A stretch of DNA of 64,000 nt from Pseudoalteromonas neustonica (GTDB lineage Bacteria > Pseudomonadota > Gammaproteobacteria > Enterobacterales > Alteromonadaceae). The DNA is taken from positions 119,622 through 183,621 of the forward strand of contig NZ_BDDS01000009.1 of the NCBI RefSeq assembly GCF_001653135.1. The letters are read 5' to 3'. The notes below the pieces were generated by a model, which saw nothing but the letters and a program-made list of their open reading frames with translations, had not been told where the DNA came from and ran no database searches. Shown here in pieces: positions 1 through 9,082 of the stretch (its first letter is position 1; every line of letters starts with the position of its first letter). Position numbers and translations under genes: made by a program.

Positions 1-141
1 AATTTTGAAGTAAACTCATTAACAACAGCCCTTAAATTAGTCTCACCATATAGTATAGTTAAATAATATTTTCTTCGCGCATATTATCTAACAATTTATA
101 GATAATTTAAGTCAGTTGCCTTATTTAAGCACCAAAAGTCC
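1..141. other. Left-edge intergenic sequence
   Basis: AT-rich sequence before the stop codon of the glycosyltransferase gene. I see no open frame, no hairpin followed by a T tract and no repeat shared with the rest of the window. Confidence 0.4.
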
Positions 142-1170
142 TCAACTGACTCCTGACCACAATGATCTATGAAGTTGGTGTGTACTTCCCCACTGCCGAG
201 CCGTTAACCACTCAATCAACGGTTGCGGATCGCTTGGGAAATTAATTAACCTTTTGCTTTCACTATTAATCCAATCATCTAATGCATAAGGATTTAAATA
301 CCTCATTACATGAGCCGCTTTCATAGCAAGTAACGTTTGTGCATTCGCATCTTGCTCAAATTGACCAGCTAATGGCTTTAACAATAATTTTTTACCTAAT
401 TTAAGCGCTTCACTTGACAGTTCAAAACCAGCATTAGCAATTACGCCACTTGCGTTAGCTAAATCGTTTAAAAACCCCTGGCGTGATAACCCTCTCAAAT
501 GAATGTGAGAGCAAGACTCATTGCTTGCATTGGGGTGGTAACAGTAAAATTCTTTTTCAGGAAAATCTTTTAGATAATCGACCACGCTAGTCAGATTTTC
601 AAAAGGTAAATACACCAACACTTTATTATCGACACTTACAGGATTTTCATGAGGATGATTAGCAATAAAAGGTGGAATAATATTATCGGCAAATGGCTGC
701 CAATGGACCCCTAAGTAAATATCTGCTGGGGCATAACACTTAATTAATGAACGATGGAATAGCCCGTGTCTAAACATTGGCACCTTTGGTGATAAAAAGG
801 CAGCTTGATGACTCATGCCAATAACAGGTACGCCTTGGCGCTTTGCAGCCCAAGCAGTGATAGGTTCAAAATCATTAAAAACAAAATCATAACCAGATAA
901 GTCCAACTGCTTTATATCAGACAACAATTTACACATTCGCGCATTTTTAATTGTACGATAACTATTTATTTGGCCATTTTGTGTTGAGAAAGATAACCCG
1001 CGAAAGCTGCGATAGTTAGTGAATGCCTCCATATCAAAATAATTTTCCTGAGCTCGTCCTGAAAAAACATAATCAACGTCAATATTCATACTACTAAATG
1101 CGTTTGCCATCACGCGAGCTCGTGTTATGTGGCCGTTTCCAGTTCCCTGAATACCGTACAATACCCTCAT
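142..1170 (-). CDS. MJ1255/VC2487-like GT-B glycosyltransferase
   Basis: A 342-residue protein beginning MRVLYGIQGTGNGHITRA, the glycine-rich N-terminal loop typical of GT-B nucleotide-sugar transferases of the MJ1255/VC2487 type. A C-terminal stretch (ASGVIANAGFELSSEALKLG, near residue 240) matches the donor-binding region of MurG/UGT-like enzymes. The open frame extends 44 codons further upstream, but that extension is Cys/Arg-rich and lies inside the PAP2 gene, so the ATG at 1170 is chosen. It shares a 4-base ATGA overlap with the PAP2 stop codon, which implies translational coupling. It probably glycosylates a lipid or envelope substrate. The acceptor cannot be deduced. Family call is secure, function is inferred. 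Confidence 0.82.
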   Translation of the reverse strand: MRVLYGIQGTGNGHITRARVMANAFSSMNIDVDYVFSGRAQENYFDMEAFTNYRSFRGLSFSTQNGQINSYRTIKNARMCKLLSDIKQLDLSGYDFVFNDFEPITAWAAKRQGVPVIGMSHQAAFLSPKVPMFRHGLFHRSLIKCYAPADIYLGVHWQPFADNIIPPFIANHPHENPVSVDNKVLVYLPFENLTSVVDYLKDFPEKEFYCYHPNASNESCSHIHLRGLSRQGFLNDLANASGVIANAGFELSSEALKLGKKLLLKPLAGQFEQDANAQTLLAMKAAHVMRYLNPYALDDWINSESKRLINFPSDPQPLIEWLTARQWGSTHQLHRSLWSGVS

Positions 1171-1700
1171 AAATAACCCACCACTAGTATGGCTGCCAAA
1201 CCACAACTTGAACCTATTAACCCTCCCAGTACAACATCGGCAGGAAAATGAACACCTAGCACAACTCGGGATGCAGCAACGCCTACCGCCCATAAAAACC
1301 ACACAACGCTTAATTGTGGAAAATATTGAGCAAGAATTATTGCCACTAAAAAAGCCCCCGCACTATGGCCTGATGGCAAACTAAATTTGTCACCCGGCAC
1401 AATATACGCGCCTTTCACTAAGCAATCACAAGGACGTACGCGTGCAAACCCATTTTTAGCGATATAGTAAATAGGACGCTCGATTAAAAAGCCCAGTAAT
1501 AAAGTAACCGCCAACAGCTCTTGTTCGCTACCTAGCCAGCTAACAGCAAAAGCGATAACAAGATACAAGCCTCCGTTGCCACTTTTAGATAACCCTAATG
1601 CGGAATTTTTTAGCCATAAAGGGGAATTACCATTAAACAGCTTAAGAAATAAATTTTCATCCAGCTGCGCAACCTTCTTTAATATATTGTACTCACTCAT
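1167..1700 (-). CDS. PAP2-family phosphatase, membrane bound
   Basis: A 177-residue integral membrane protein carrying the three motifs of the PAP2 lipid-phosphatase superfamily in order: KNGFARVRP (KX6RP), PSGHSAGA (PSGH) and SRVVLGVHFPADV (SRX5HX3D). Several hydrophobic helices surround them. The start at 1700 (MSEYN) is preferred to the one six codons upstream because AAGGAG lies 6-11 bases before it. The gene is first in a two-gene minus-strand unit and overlaps the glycosyltransferase by ATGA. Family members dephosphorylate undecaprenyl pyrophosphate, phosphatidate or phosphatidylglycerophosphate. The partner suggests a lipid-linked glycan cycle, which is inference. Confidence 0.87.
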   Translation of the reverse strand: MSEYNILKKVAQLDENLFLKLFNGNSPLWLKNSALGLSKSGNGGLYLVIAFAVSWLGSEQELLAVTLLLGFLIERPIYYIAKNGFARVRPCDCLVKGAYIVPGDKFSLPSGHSAGAFLVAIILAQYFPQLSVVWFLWAVGVAASRVVLGVHFPADVVLGGLIGSSCGLAAILVVGYL

Positions 1701-1915
1701 TGCTTGCTCCTTTTTCATGCAAACCTGTGCACAATTTCAGCATAGGTGCTAGAAATAACAATTAGGTGAAAGTTTTAAGACACTAATATTGCTTTTACTG
1801 TTTTAGCGCATTATTTGTTTAAAAAGAGCGCTATTTACTGGTATTAAGTCGTTGTTATTGCGTTTCAGCAAGGTATACTGAAGTACAAGCTAACGTATCT
1901 TTAGAGGATAATAAA

Positions 1916-2413
1916 ATGGATTACAGCACTTCAGATTTATGCGATCACTTTGCCGACGTGGTCGACGTGCTCGAACCTATGTTCATCAATTTTGGTGGCC
2001 GTCATAGCTTTGGTGGTCGCATCAAAACAGCTAAATGTTTTGAAAATAATGAACTGATCCGTGAGATACTCTCTCAAGAAGGCGAAGATCGCATATTGCT
2101 CATTGACGGTGGTGGTTCTACACGTCGGGCACTTATTGATATAGAGCTGGCAGAGTTAGCCACAGAAAATAACTGGCAAGGTATTGTTGTCTATGGTGCA
2201 GTGCGCCATGTTGACGAACTTGAAGAGATTAATTTAGGTATTCAAGCAATTGCATCTATCCCTGTCGCTGCTGATAGCGAAGGCGCTGGCGAAGATGGCA
2301 TTGGCGTTAATTTCGCTGGCGTGTCTTTTTTCGATGATGATTATGTTTATGCAGATAGCACTGGTATTATTTTATCTGGTGAAGAACTTGAACTGGAAAT
2401 CATAGAAGACTAA
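1916..2413 (+). CDS. rraA: Ribonuclease E activity regulator RraA
   Basis: A 165-residue protein starting [16 protein letters not shown] and containing the family signature region [11 protein letters not shown] and the GGGSTRRAL loop, close in length to E. coli RraA (161 residues). RraA is a cytoplasmic trimer that binds RNase E and inhibits its endonuclease activity. The start follows AGAGGATAATAAA, with a good Shine-Dalgarno. hutG begins two bases after the stop, so the two genes are very likely co-transcribed, an unusual partner for a catabolic enzyme. I see no HutC-type operator in the upstream region. Confidence 0.93.
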   Translation: MDYSTSDLCDHFADVVDVLEPMFINFGGRHSFGGRIKTAKCFENNELIREILSQEGEDRILLIDGGGSTRRALIDIELAELATENNWQGIVVYGAVRHVDELEEINLGIQAIASIPVAADSEGAGEDGIGVNFAGVSFFDDDYVYADSTGIILSGEELELEIIED

Positions 2414-2415
2414 AA

Positions 2416-3474
2416 GTGACAGCCTACTTAAATATCTACGATGAAGCGACTGTTAAACCTTGGTGCAACAGTCGTGCAAATGAAAAAAAAGCATGGCAGT
2501 CAATCGCCCTCCTCGACACCCATGTTGACCCATTACAAGCGATGCAAGATGCCGCCCAATTTGGTATTCGTTATGTGCTCATTGGCATTTGTGAAGATAT
2601 CGGCCCTCGCGCTAATGTAGGTAATGGTGGTGCGCAAGATGGCTGGCAAGCATTTGTTAAACGTTTCTTAAACCAACCCGACAACCAATTTTTAGCCAGT
2701 GATAAGGTATTACTTTTAGGCGAAGTTGATGTTGCCGATTTAACCCTTGCTGCATCAAGTTTAAGCAATCAACACCCAAGGCAACTTGAGCAATTACGTG
2801 ACTTATGTGCCCAACTTGATCAGCGTGTTGAGCAAGTTTTAAGTTTAATATTTACAGCAGGTTTAGAGCCAATTGTTATTGGCGGTGGTCATAATAATTG
2901 CCTGGGTATTATTCGCGCATTAAGTAAACATAAAAATAACCCTATTAATGCGATTAATTTTGATCCTCATGCTGATTTTCGCGATTGCGAAGGTCGTCAT
3001 AGTGGTAATGGCTTTCGTTATGCTTATCATGAAAAACTCTTAAATAATTATCATATTATTGGTATGCACGAGCTAAAAAACAATCAAGCAATTATTGATG
3101 CTTTAGCTGCTGCCAACTTTAACTATGATAGCTATCAGTCACTGCAAGTAAGACGTGAAAAAACACTTAGCGATGCATGCCAACAAGCTTTGCAAAACTT
3201 AACTGATGCACCACTTGGTGTTGAAGTCGACCTTGATAGCATTTCATTAATGCCCGTCAGCGCGTATACCAATTGCGGTTTTAGTGTTAGCGACGCAGAA
3301 CATTTTGTGCATTTAGCTGCTAGTCAAACAAATAGTCACTATTTACATCTATGTGAAGCAGCACCAAACCAGCACCCTAGTGGATTGCAAGCAGGTATTA
3401 ACGATGCCGGACAAATCATTTGTGCACTAGCTAATGCGTATTTACAAGCGCGGGAAAATGTAAAAAGCGTTTAA
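2416..3474 (+). CDS. hutG: Formimidoylglutamase HutG
   Basis: A 352-residue member of the arginase/agmatinase/formimidoylglutamase fold. The three metal-binding motifs are visible: GGGHNN near residue 157, NFDPHADFRD near residue 185 (DXHXD) and VEVDLDS near residue 275. It hydrolyses N-formimidoyl-L-glutamate to glutamate and formamide, the last step of the four-step hut pathway. The start is GTG two bases after rraA, so it lies in the rraA transcript and apart from the other hut genes, which begin about 1.8 kb away beyond a convergent EAL gene. The last four bases overlap the stop of that gene. Confidence 0.88.
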   Translation: MTAYLNIYDEATVKPWCNSRANEKKAWQSIALLDTHVDPLQAMQDAAQFGIRYVLIGICEDIGPRANVGNGGAQDGWQAFVKRFLNQPDNQFLASDKVLLLGEVDVADLTLAASSLSNQHPRQLEQLRDLCAQLDQRVEQVLSLIFTAGLEPIVIGGGHNNCLGIIRALSKHKNNPINAINFDPHADFRDCEGRHSGNGFRYAYHEKLLNNYHIIGMHELKNNQAIIDALAAANFNYDSYQSLQVRREKTLSDACQQALQNLTDAPLGVEVDLDSISLMPVSAYTNCGFSVSDAEHFVHLAASQTNSHYLHLCEAAPNQHPSGLQAGINDAGQIICALANAYLQARENVKSV

Positions 3475-5234
3475 TGCTCAAGCTGCCATTGCTTTAACCA
3501 TGTAATCATCCCTACACTGCTTAGCGGATGACTAAAGTAATAGCCTTGTGCAGCGTAAGCATTTAAACTTTTCACAAAATTGAGCTGCTCAATCGTTTCT
3601 ACCCCTTCGCAAATCACTTTGGCATTCTGTTTATTATGCATTTCGACCATACCGCCAACTAAACTGCGAATATGACCTTGATGACTAAAGTCGGCAGTCA
3701 ATGCTGGTGCAACCTTTACATACTCCACCGCTAAATTTGGTAATTTAGCTAACCAAACCGGGCTATCACCTAAACCATCAACGCATACCTTAATTCCAAT
3801 ACTATTAAGGCGTGCAACCATTGCTTTACCTTGATCATCTAAACTCATAAATAAATTTAACGGGCATTCAATTATCAAATCCCCAGGCTGAAGCTGGTGC
3901 TCAGTAAAAACATCATCAATAAAATCAATAAACTCTTCATTAAGCATTTCCGAACCAAACACGTTTATGCTCAAGGGTATCCTAATACCCTCCACACGCA
4001 GTGCCATTGCCAATTCTGCCGCACGTTCAATCACAAATGTAGCAAGTGGGAAAGCAAGCCCTGCTATACGTATGTCATCAATAAAACGGTGTGCTGATAG
4101 TATCCCTTGCTTTGGGTGTTGCCAGCGTAGTAACAGCTCTAAGAACTCAATTTTTTCATCTGTATTTCTTATCACTGGCTGAAAATAGAGCTCAAGCTCT
4201 CGTGCAAAGTCTATATTAGTCAACTCTTTTAAGCGCGCCTGCTGCTCTAGCTGCTCTATTTTCATTTGTTGGTGATAAGCAACTACCTGCTGTGGTTCTA
4301 CACTATCAAGCGCTAAGTAACCACATGAGATAAGATTATCAAAACTACCTTCCTGTTCATCACAATCTACATAACTCGCACGTGCCTTCACTTCAATTGT
4401 ACAATTTGCGACATTGAAAGGCTTTAGAGTCGCACCTAATATTTGACTAATTAGCTGTTCATGCAGGTGCTTTTGCTGCTCCAAATTACATATAAATGCG
4501 AAATTTAACCCACCTAAATGTGCTAACTTTTGGTCCCCACCTAAACTAACAACTTCATCCATATTCAAAAACTCTTTAATACGGTTTGCCGATTGAGCTA
4601 ATAATAAATCCCCAAAATCTCGTCCTATATGTTGATTTACTTCTTTAAACCCTTCTAAGCGAATAATTATTAATACACCGCGATAATGCTGTGGCTCACG
4701 CCACGCATAATAACTATTACGTAATTGCTTACAACTAGGAAGACTCATTAACGGGGATGCTGCAGCAAAGCCTTCTTGCTCTAAGCTTTGTGTTTCGGTG
4801 CTGTGCGGTTCTAAATCTTGCTCATCAAAATAGCCAGATGCTGCCAGTATAATACTTGCCAATGTGACTAAAAATAAGGGTATGCCTAAAAGCAAATTAG
4901 CAGCAAATAATATTATATATATTATTGCTGCGCAGTAACTTAGCGTGAGTAACGTTGAGTTATTTTGTTTAGATGCTTGCCATAAGTGAAGGCAAATGCT
5001 CAATGCTAACAACAATTCTAAATAAGGAAATGCAGCACTTAATATCGCTAGCGAAATAACCCCGTTGAGTATATAGCTAAATCGCAACTGCGATTTATTA
5101 ACTACACACAAAGCGCAAACCATCGCCATCAATACCATACCGGCTAAAAAAACGGGTAACTGTGTATTGTTTAAAAAAGCGCTCCTTGCTGCGTATTCAA
5201 ATCCAGTATTTGTTAATAGCGCAATTAAAGACAT
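3471..5234 (-). CDS. Membrane protein with degenerate GGDEF and partly degenerate EAL domains
   Basis: A 587-residue protein with several N-terminal membrane helices (about residues 25-150), a GGDEF-like domain (about 165-320) whose signature is LGGLNFAF, and an EAL domain (about 335-580). The GGDEF active site is destroyed. In the EAL domain the EAL triplet is ELL with its Glu kept. The Asn (SINVF), Glu (IIECP), Lys (YVKVA), Glu (CEGVET) and Gln (AQGYYF) positions are also kept, but the usual DDFGTG loop reads VDGLGDS, losing the second Asp. It is therefore either a weak phosphodiesterase or a non-catalytic c-di-GMP receptor. It starts 25 bases after hutI on the same strand and may be transcribed with it. 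Confidence 0.82.
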   Translation of the reverse strand: MSLIALLTNTGFEYAARSAFLNNTQLPVFLAGMVLMAMVCALCVVNKSQLRFSYILNGVISLAILSAAFPYLELLLALSICLHLWQASKQNNSTLLTLSYCAAIIYIILFAANLLLGIPLFLVTLASIILAASGYFDEQDLEPHSTETQSLEQEGFAAASPLMSLPSCKQLRNSYYAWREPQHYRGVLIIIRLEGFKEVNQHIGRDFGDLLLAQSANRIKEFLNMDEVVSLGGDQKLAHLGGLNFAFICNLEQQKHLHEQLISQILGATLKPFNVANCTIEVKARASYVDCDEQEGSFDNLISCGYLALDSVEPQQVVAYHQQMKIEQLEQQARLKELTNIDFARELELYFQPVIRNTDEKIEFLELLLRWQHPKQGILSAHRFIDDIRIAGLAFPLATFVIERAAELAMALRVEGIRIPLSINVFGSEMLNEEFIDFIDDVFTEHQLQPGDLIIECPLNLFMSLDDQGKAMVARLNSIGIKVCVDGLGDSPVWLAKLPNLAVEYVKVAPALTADFSHQGHIRSLVGGMVEMHNKQNAKVICEGVETIEQLNFVKSLNAYAAQGYYFSHPLSSVGMITWLKQWQLEH

Positions 5235-5259
5235 TGAGTAAGTACAACATTAAAATAGA

Positions 5260-6507
5260 CTAATTAAGTCTACCCAATATCCACAGATTTAACAGTTTAT
5301 TTACGCCTAATTGATAACTTAATTGCGCTGGGTGAGAAATTTGCCAATGTGCAATGTCAGCTCGTAGCCCTATTTTTAATTCACCACGGTCTTTTAAACC
5401 AAGTGCTTTAGCTCCATTGCACGTCACTCCAGCTAAAGTTTCCTCTGGCGTTAAACGAAATAATGTACACCCCATATTCATCATTAATTGCAAAGAACAC
5501 AAGGGTGAGGTGCCCGGGTTAAAGTCTGTTGAAATAGCCATTGGTACATTGTATTGCTTTAATAACTCAATTGGCGGCTGCTTAGTTTCACGTAAAAAAT
5601 AAAATGCGCCGGGTAATAAAACAGCCACAGTACCCGCTGCGGCCATAGCCTTTACTCCCGCTTCATCTAAATGCTCTATATGATCTGCCGATAAACCTTT
5701 AAATTCAGCAACAAGCTCTGTGCCATGTTGGTTAGATAACTGCTCGGCATGGCATTTTACAGGCAAACTATGTTTTTTTGCGGCTGTAAACACGCGACGT
5801 GTTTGCTCATTACTAAAACCAACATTTTCACAAAATACATCAACCGCATCAGCTAAATTAGCTGCAACAATCTGATCTAACATTTCGTTACACACCAAAT
5901 CAATATACTCATCACTACGACCTTTATACTCAGGTGGTAATGCATGTGCCCCTAAAAAAGTGGTTTTTACATCAACGGGATGATTTTCACCAAGTAGGCG
6001 CGCTACTTCGAGAATTTTTACTTCATTTTCGCAGTCAAGTCCGTAGCCCGACTTGATTTCAATCGTAGTTACACCTTCAGCATAGAGTGCATTGAGGCGA
6101 TCTTTCGCCAGCACAAATAACGCTTCATGGTCAGCCTCTCGTGTTGCCCTTACAGTGCTGGCAATACCACCACCTTGCGCGGCAATTTGCTCGTAACTAA
6201 CACCTTGCAAACGCTGTTCGAACTCTTCAGCCCGTGAGCCAGCAAAGACTAAGTGAGTATGACAATCTATTAAACCGGGTGTTAGCCACTGCCCTTTAGC
6301 AGACACTGTCGGTGTAGCTAACACATCAAATGTTGGTAAGTCACTTTGCTTACCAAGCCATGCGATATGACCATCTTTAACCGCCAGCGCCGCATTTTCA
6401 ATTGCACCATACGGTGCATCAATATTGCTATCCATAGTGGCTATATTGGCATCAGTGATCAGTAAGTCCCAGTCATTGCTGTTATCTGTCGCGGTTAATG
6501 TGGTCAT
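5260..6507 (-). CDS. hutI: Imidazolonepropionase HutI
   Basis: A 415-residue amidohydrolase with the metal-binding HTH motif in [16 protein letters not shown] near residue 80, KCHAEQLS near 250 and the Asp of [11 protein letters not shown] near 325, all characteristic of HutI. It hydrolyses 4-imidazolone-5-propanoate to N-formimidoyl-glutamate, the third hut step. GGAACC lies just before the ATG. The gene is transcribed divergently from hutC across a 110-base region containing a perfect HutC-type palindrome, and the EAL-domain gene follows 25 bases after its stop. Confidence 0.95.
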   Translation of the reverse strand: MTTLTATDNSNDWDLLITDANIATMDSNIDAPYGAIENAALAVKDGHIAWLGKQSDLPTFDVLATPTVSAKGQWLTPGLIDCHTHLVFAGSRAEEFEQRLQGVSYEQIAAQGGGIASTVRATREADHEALFVLAKDRLNALYAEGVTTIEIKSGYGLDCENEVKILEVARLLGENHPVDVKTTFLGAHALPPEYKGRSDEYIDLVCNEMLDQIVAANLADAVDVFCENVGFSNEQTRRVFTAAKKHSLPVKCHAEQLSNQHGTELVAEFKGLSADHIEHLDEAGVKAMAAAGTVAVLLPGAFYFLRETKQPPIELLKQYNVPMAISTDFNPGTSPLCSLQLMMNMGCTLFRLTPEETLAGVTCNGAKALGLKDRGELKIGLRADIAHWQISHPAQLSYQLGVNKLLNLWILGRLN

Positions 6508-6547
6508 ATCGGTTCCTAAAATTCTTTTTTATTAGTCTAGCAAGCCA

Positions 6548-6563
6548 TCTTGTATATACAAGA
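6548..6563. promoter_or_regulatory. HutC operator candidate in the hutI-hutC divergent promoter
   Basis: TCTTGTATATACAAGA is a perfect 16-bp palindrome, 41 bases upstream of hutI and 54 upstream of hutC. GntR-type HutC repressors are known to bind TGTATATACA-type palindromes and to release them on urocanate. The same core recurs in front of hutU. Placement between divergent genes suggests control of hutI and autoregulation of hutC. Confidence 0.85.
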
Positions 6564-6617
6564 TAAATATGTCATCTTATAGTTAATAGGTAATTTAAAA
6601 AGATTGTAAAAACTCTA

Positions 6618-7325
6618 ATGACGACACCTAAATTCGCACAAATAAAGCAGTTTATTGTTGATAATATTCGATCCGGCGCATGGCAAGAAAACCAACGCGT
6701 GCCTTCAGAAAACGAATTAGCTGAACAATTTAGTGTCAGTCGGATGACAGCACGCCGAGCATTGAGTGAACTTACAGAAGCGGATATCCTCACTCGTAGC
6801 CAAGGTTTAGGTACGTTTGTTGCCAGCTTTAAATCACAATCATCATTGCTTGAAATTAAAAATATTGCAGATGAAGTTAAAGCCCGCAGCGGTAATTACA
6901 GTTGCACTGTGTTAGTACTTGAATCTATCAGCGCCGTTGCACCTATTGCCATTGCTTTAGGTGTTGAAGTAGATAGCCTAGTGTATCGCAGTGTATTGGT
7001 GCACAACGAAAATGATCAGCCGCTGCAAGTAGAAGAACGCTTTGTTAATCCTGCTTTGGCAAAAAGTTACCTACAACAAAATTTTACCGTATTAACGCCG
7101 CACGAATATTTATCGAGCGTTGCGCCGTTAACAGAAGCTCGCCACACAGTGGAAGCGATAATGCCCAACAGCGAAATGTGCCAATGGCTAAACTTATATC
7201 ATGAAGAACCTTGCTTACAGGTTATACGCCGTACGTGGTCATCATCAGGCATTGTTAGCTTTGCACGTTTAGTGTCACCAGGGAGTAAATATCGCTTAGG
7301 TGGCCATTTAACATTTAAAAAATAA
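6618..7325 (+). CDS. hutC: Histidine utilisation repressor HutC (GntR family)
   Basis: A 235-residue GntR/HutC-family regulator: an N-terminal winged helix-turn-helix (residues 1-75, with VPSENELAEQFSVSRMTARR) followed by a UTRA ligand-binding domain (about 90-230) ending YRLGGHLTF. In this family urocanate, the first hut intermediate, releases the repressor from DNA. It lies between the divergent hutI and the downstream hutUH genes, and each flank carries one palindromic operator. No strong Shine-Dalgarno precedes the ATG. Confidence 0.93.
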   Translation: MTTPKFAQIKQFIVDNIRSGAWQENQRVPSENELAEQFSVSRMTARRALSELTEADILTRSQGLGTFVASFKSQSSLLEIKNIADEVKARSGNYSCTVLVLESISAVAPIAIALGVEVDSLVYRSVLVHNENDQPLQVEERFVNPALAKSYLQQNFTVLTPHEYLSSVAPLTEARHTVEAIMPNSEMCQWLNLYHEEPCLQVIRRTWSSSGIVSFARLVSPGSKYRLGGHLTFKK

Positions 7326-7381
7326 AATAATACACGAATCAAAAAGATGCGCTTAATTGCGTATTTTTTAAAACAAAATCA

Positions 7382-7395
7382 GTTGTATATACAAC
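7382..7395. promoter_or_regulatory. HutC operator candidate upstream of hutU
   Basis: GTTGTATATACAAC is a perfect 14-bp palindrome sharing the TTGTATATACAA core with the hutI-hutC operator. It ends only 11 bases before the hutU ATG, overlapping the place where RNA polymerase or the ribosome must load. This suggests separate HutC control of hutUH. Confidence 0.83.
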
Positions 7396-7406
7396 AGGAG
7401 TACTCC

Positions 7407-9080
7407 ATGAACAACAGACTTGATGAATCTCGCGTTATCCGCGCGCCACATGGCGATAAGATCAGCGCTAAAAGCTGGCTCACAGAAGCCGCTAAGCGCA
7501 TGTTAATGAACAACTTAGATCCAGAGGTTGCTGAGCACCCGCACTCGTTAGTGGTATACGGTGGCATTGGCCGAGCAGCGCGCGATTGGCCTTGTTTCGA
7601 TAAAATAATCGAAACCCTCGACAGACTCGAAGACGACGAAACGTTACTCGTGCAATCAGGTAAACCAGTTGGGGTATTCAAAACTCACAGTAATGCACCA
7701 CGGGTTTTAATTGCAAACTCAAACTTAGTGCCGCATTGGGCTAATTGGGAGCATTTTAACGAACTCGATAAACTTGGTTTGATGATGTACGGTCAAATGA
7801 CTGCGGGCTCGTGGATTTACATAGGCTCACAGGGTATTGTACAAGGTACATACGAAACCTTTGTAGCGATGGCAAAACAACACTTTAATGGTAATGCCGC
7901 TGGAAAGTGGGTACTTACCGGTGGTTTAGGTGGCATGGGTGGTGCACAACCTCTTGCTGCAACCATGGCAGGATTTAGTGCTTTAGTTATCGAATGTGAC
8001 GAAACTCGCATCGATTTTAGAATAAAAACCCGTTATGTTGATGTTAAAGCGACTGACTTAGATCATGCTCTTGAACTTATCAACGCTGCTTGCGCCAAAG
8101 GTGAAGCACTATCTGTTGGTTTACTCGGTAACGCCGCTGACGTATTTAGTGAATTAGTTAAGCGTGGTATTACCCCTGATGTTGTAACCGATCAAACCTC
8201 AGCTCACGACCCACTCAATGGTTACTTACCACAAGGTTGGAGCATGGACCATGCTGCAAAAATGCGTGAGCAAGAACCACAAGCCGTGGTTAAAGCTGCA
8301 AAGCAATCTATGGCGGTGCAAGTAACTGCTATGTTGGCATTACAGCAAGCAGGCGCGGCAACCACTGATTATGGTAATAACATTCGCCAGATGGCGTTTG
8401 AAGAAGGCGTGACAAATGCCTTTGATTTCCCAGGTTTTGTGCCCGCTTATATTCGCCCATTATTTTGTGAAGGCATTGGCCCATTCCGCTGGGTTGCACT
8501 CTCTGGTGATCCAGAGGATATTTACAAAACTGATGCAAAAGTAAAAGAACTTATCCCAGACGATAAGCACTTACACAATTGGCTTGATATGGCCCGTGAG
8601 CGTATTCAATTTCAAGGCTTACCCGCGCGTATTTGCTGGGTTGGGCTAAAAGACAGAGCGCGTTTAGCTCTGGCGTTTAATGAAATGGTTAAAAATGGCG
8701 AACTAAAAGCACCGGTTGTAATTGGTCGCGACCATTTAGACTCAGGCTCGGTGGCCAGTCCAAACCGTGAAACCGAAGCAATGAAAGACGGCTCAGATGC
8801 TGTATCAGATTGGCCATTACTTAACGCATTGCTGAATACTGCAGGCGGTGCAACGTGGGTTTCTTTGCATCACGGTGGCGGGGTTGGTATGGGCTTTAGC
8901 CAGCATTCTGGTGTGGTTATTGTTGCCGATGGTACTGACGAAGCAGCTGCACGTATTGGCCGTGTATTATGGAACGACCCTGCAACAGGCGTAATGCGCC
9001 ATGCTGATGCAGGTTACGATATTGCAATTAACTGTGCTACCGAGCAAGGCCTCGATCTACCAATGTTAAATAAGGAATAA
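7407..9080 (+). CDS. hutU: Urocanate hydratase HutU
   Basis: A 557-residue urocanase that converts urocanate to 4-imidazolone-5-propanoate using tightly bound NAD+ as electrophile. Conserved blocks include [17 protein letters not shown] (about residue 130), the nucleotide-binding glycine stretch [11 protein letters not shown] (about 170) and [15 protein letters not shown] near residue 490. The start at 7407 is preferred to an in-frame start 20 codons upstream because AGGAG at 7396-7400 precedes it and because the longer form would run across the operator. hutH follows after two bases. Confidence 0.96.
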   Translation: MNNRLDESRVIRAPHGDKISAKSWLTEAAKRMLMNNLDPEVAEHPHSLVVYGGIGRAARDWPCFDKIIETLDRLEDDETLLVQSGKPVGVFKTHSNAPRVLIANSNLVPHWANWEHFNELDKLGLMMYGQMTAGSWIYIGSQGIVQGTYETFVAMAKQHFNGNAAGKWVLTGGLGGMGGAQPLAATMAGFSALVIECDETRIDFRIKTRYVDVKATDLDHALELINAACAKGEALSVGLLGNAADVFSELVKRGITPDVVTDQTSAHDPLNGYLPQGWSMDHAAKMREQEPQAVVKAAKQSMAVQVTAMLALQQAGAATTDYGNNIRQMAFEEGVTNAFDFPGFVPAYIRPLFCEGIGPFRWVALSGDPEDIYKTDAKVKELIPDDKHLHNWLDMARERIQFQGLPARICWVGLKDRARLALAFNEMVKNGELKAPVVIGRDHLDSGSVASPNRETEAMKDGSDAVSDWPLLNALLNTAGGATWVSLHHGGGVGMGFSQHSGVVIVADGTDEAAARIGRVLWNDPATGVMRHADAGYDIAINCATEQGLDLPMLNKE

Positions 9081-9082
9081 TC

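Noticed and set aside
142..1302. Longer glycosyltransferase frame starting at 1302
   Set aside because: The extra 44 residues are Cys/Arg-rich and lie in the PAP2 coding sequence. The natural start MRVLYGIQGTGNGH with the ATGA overlap is at 1170.
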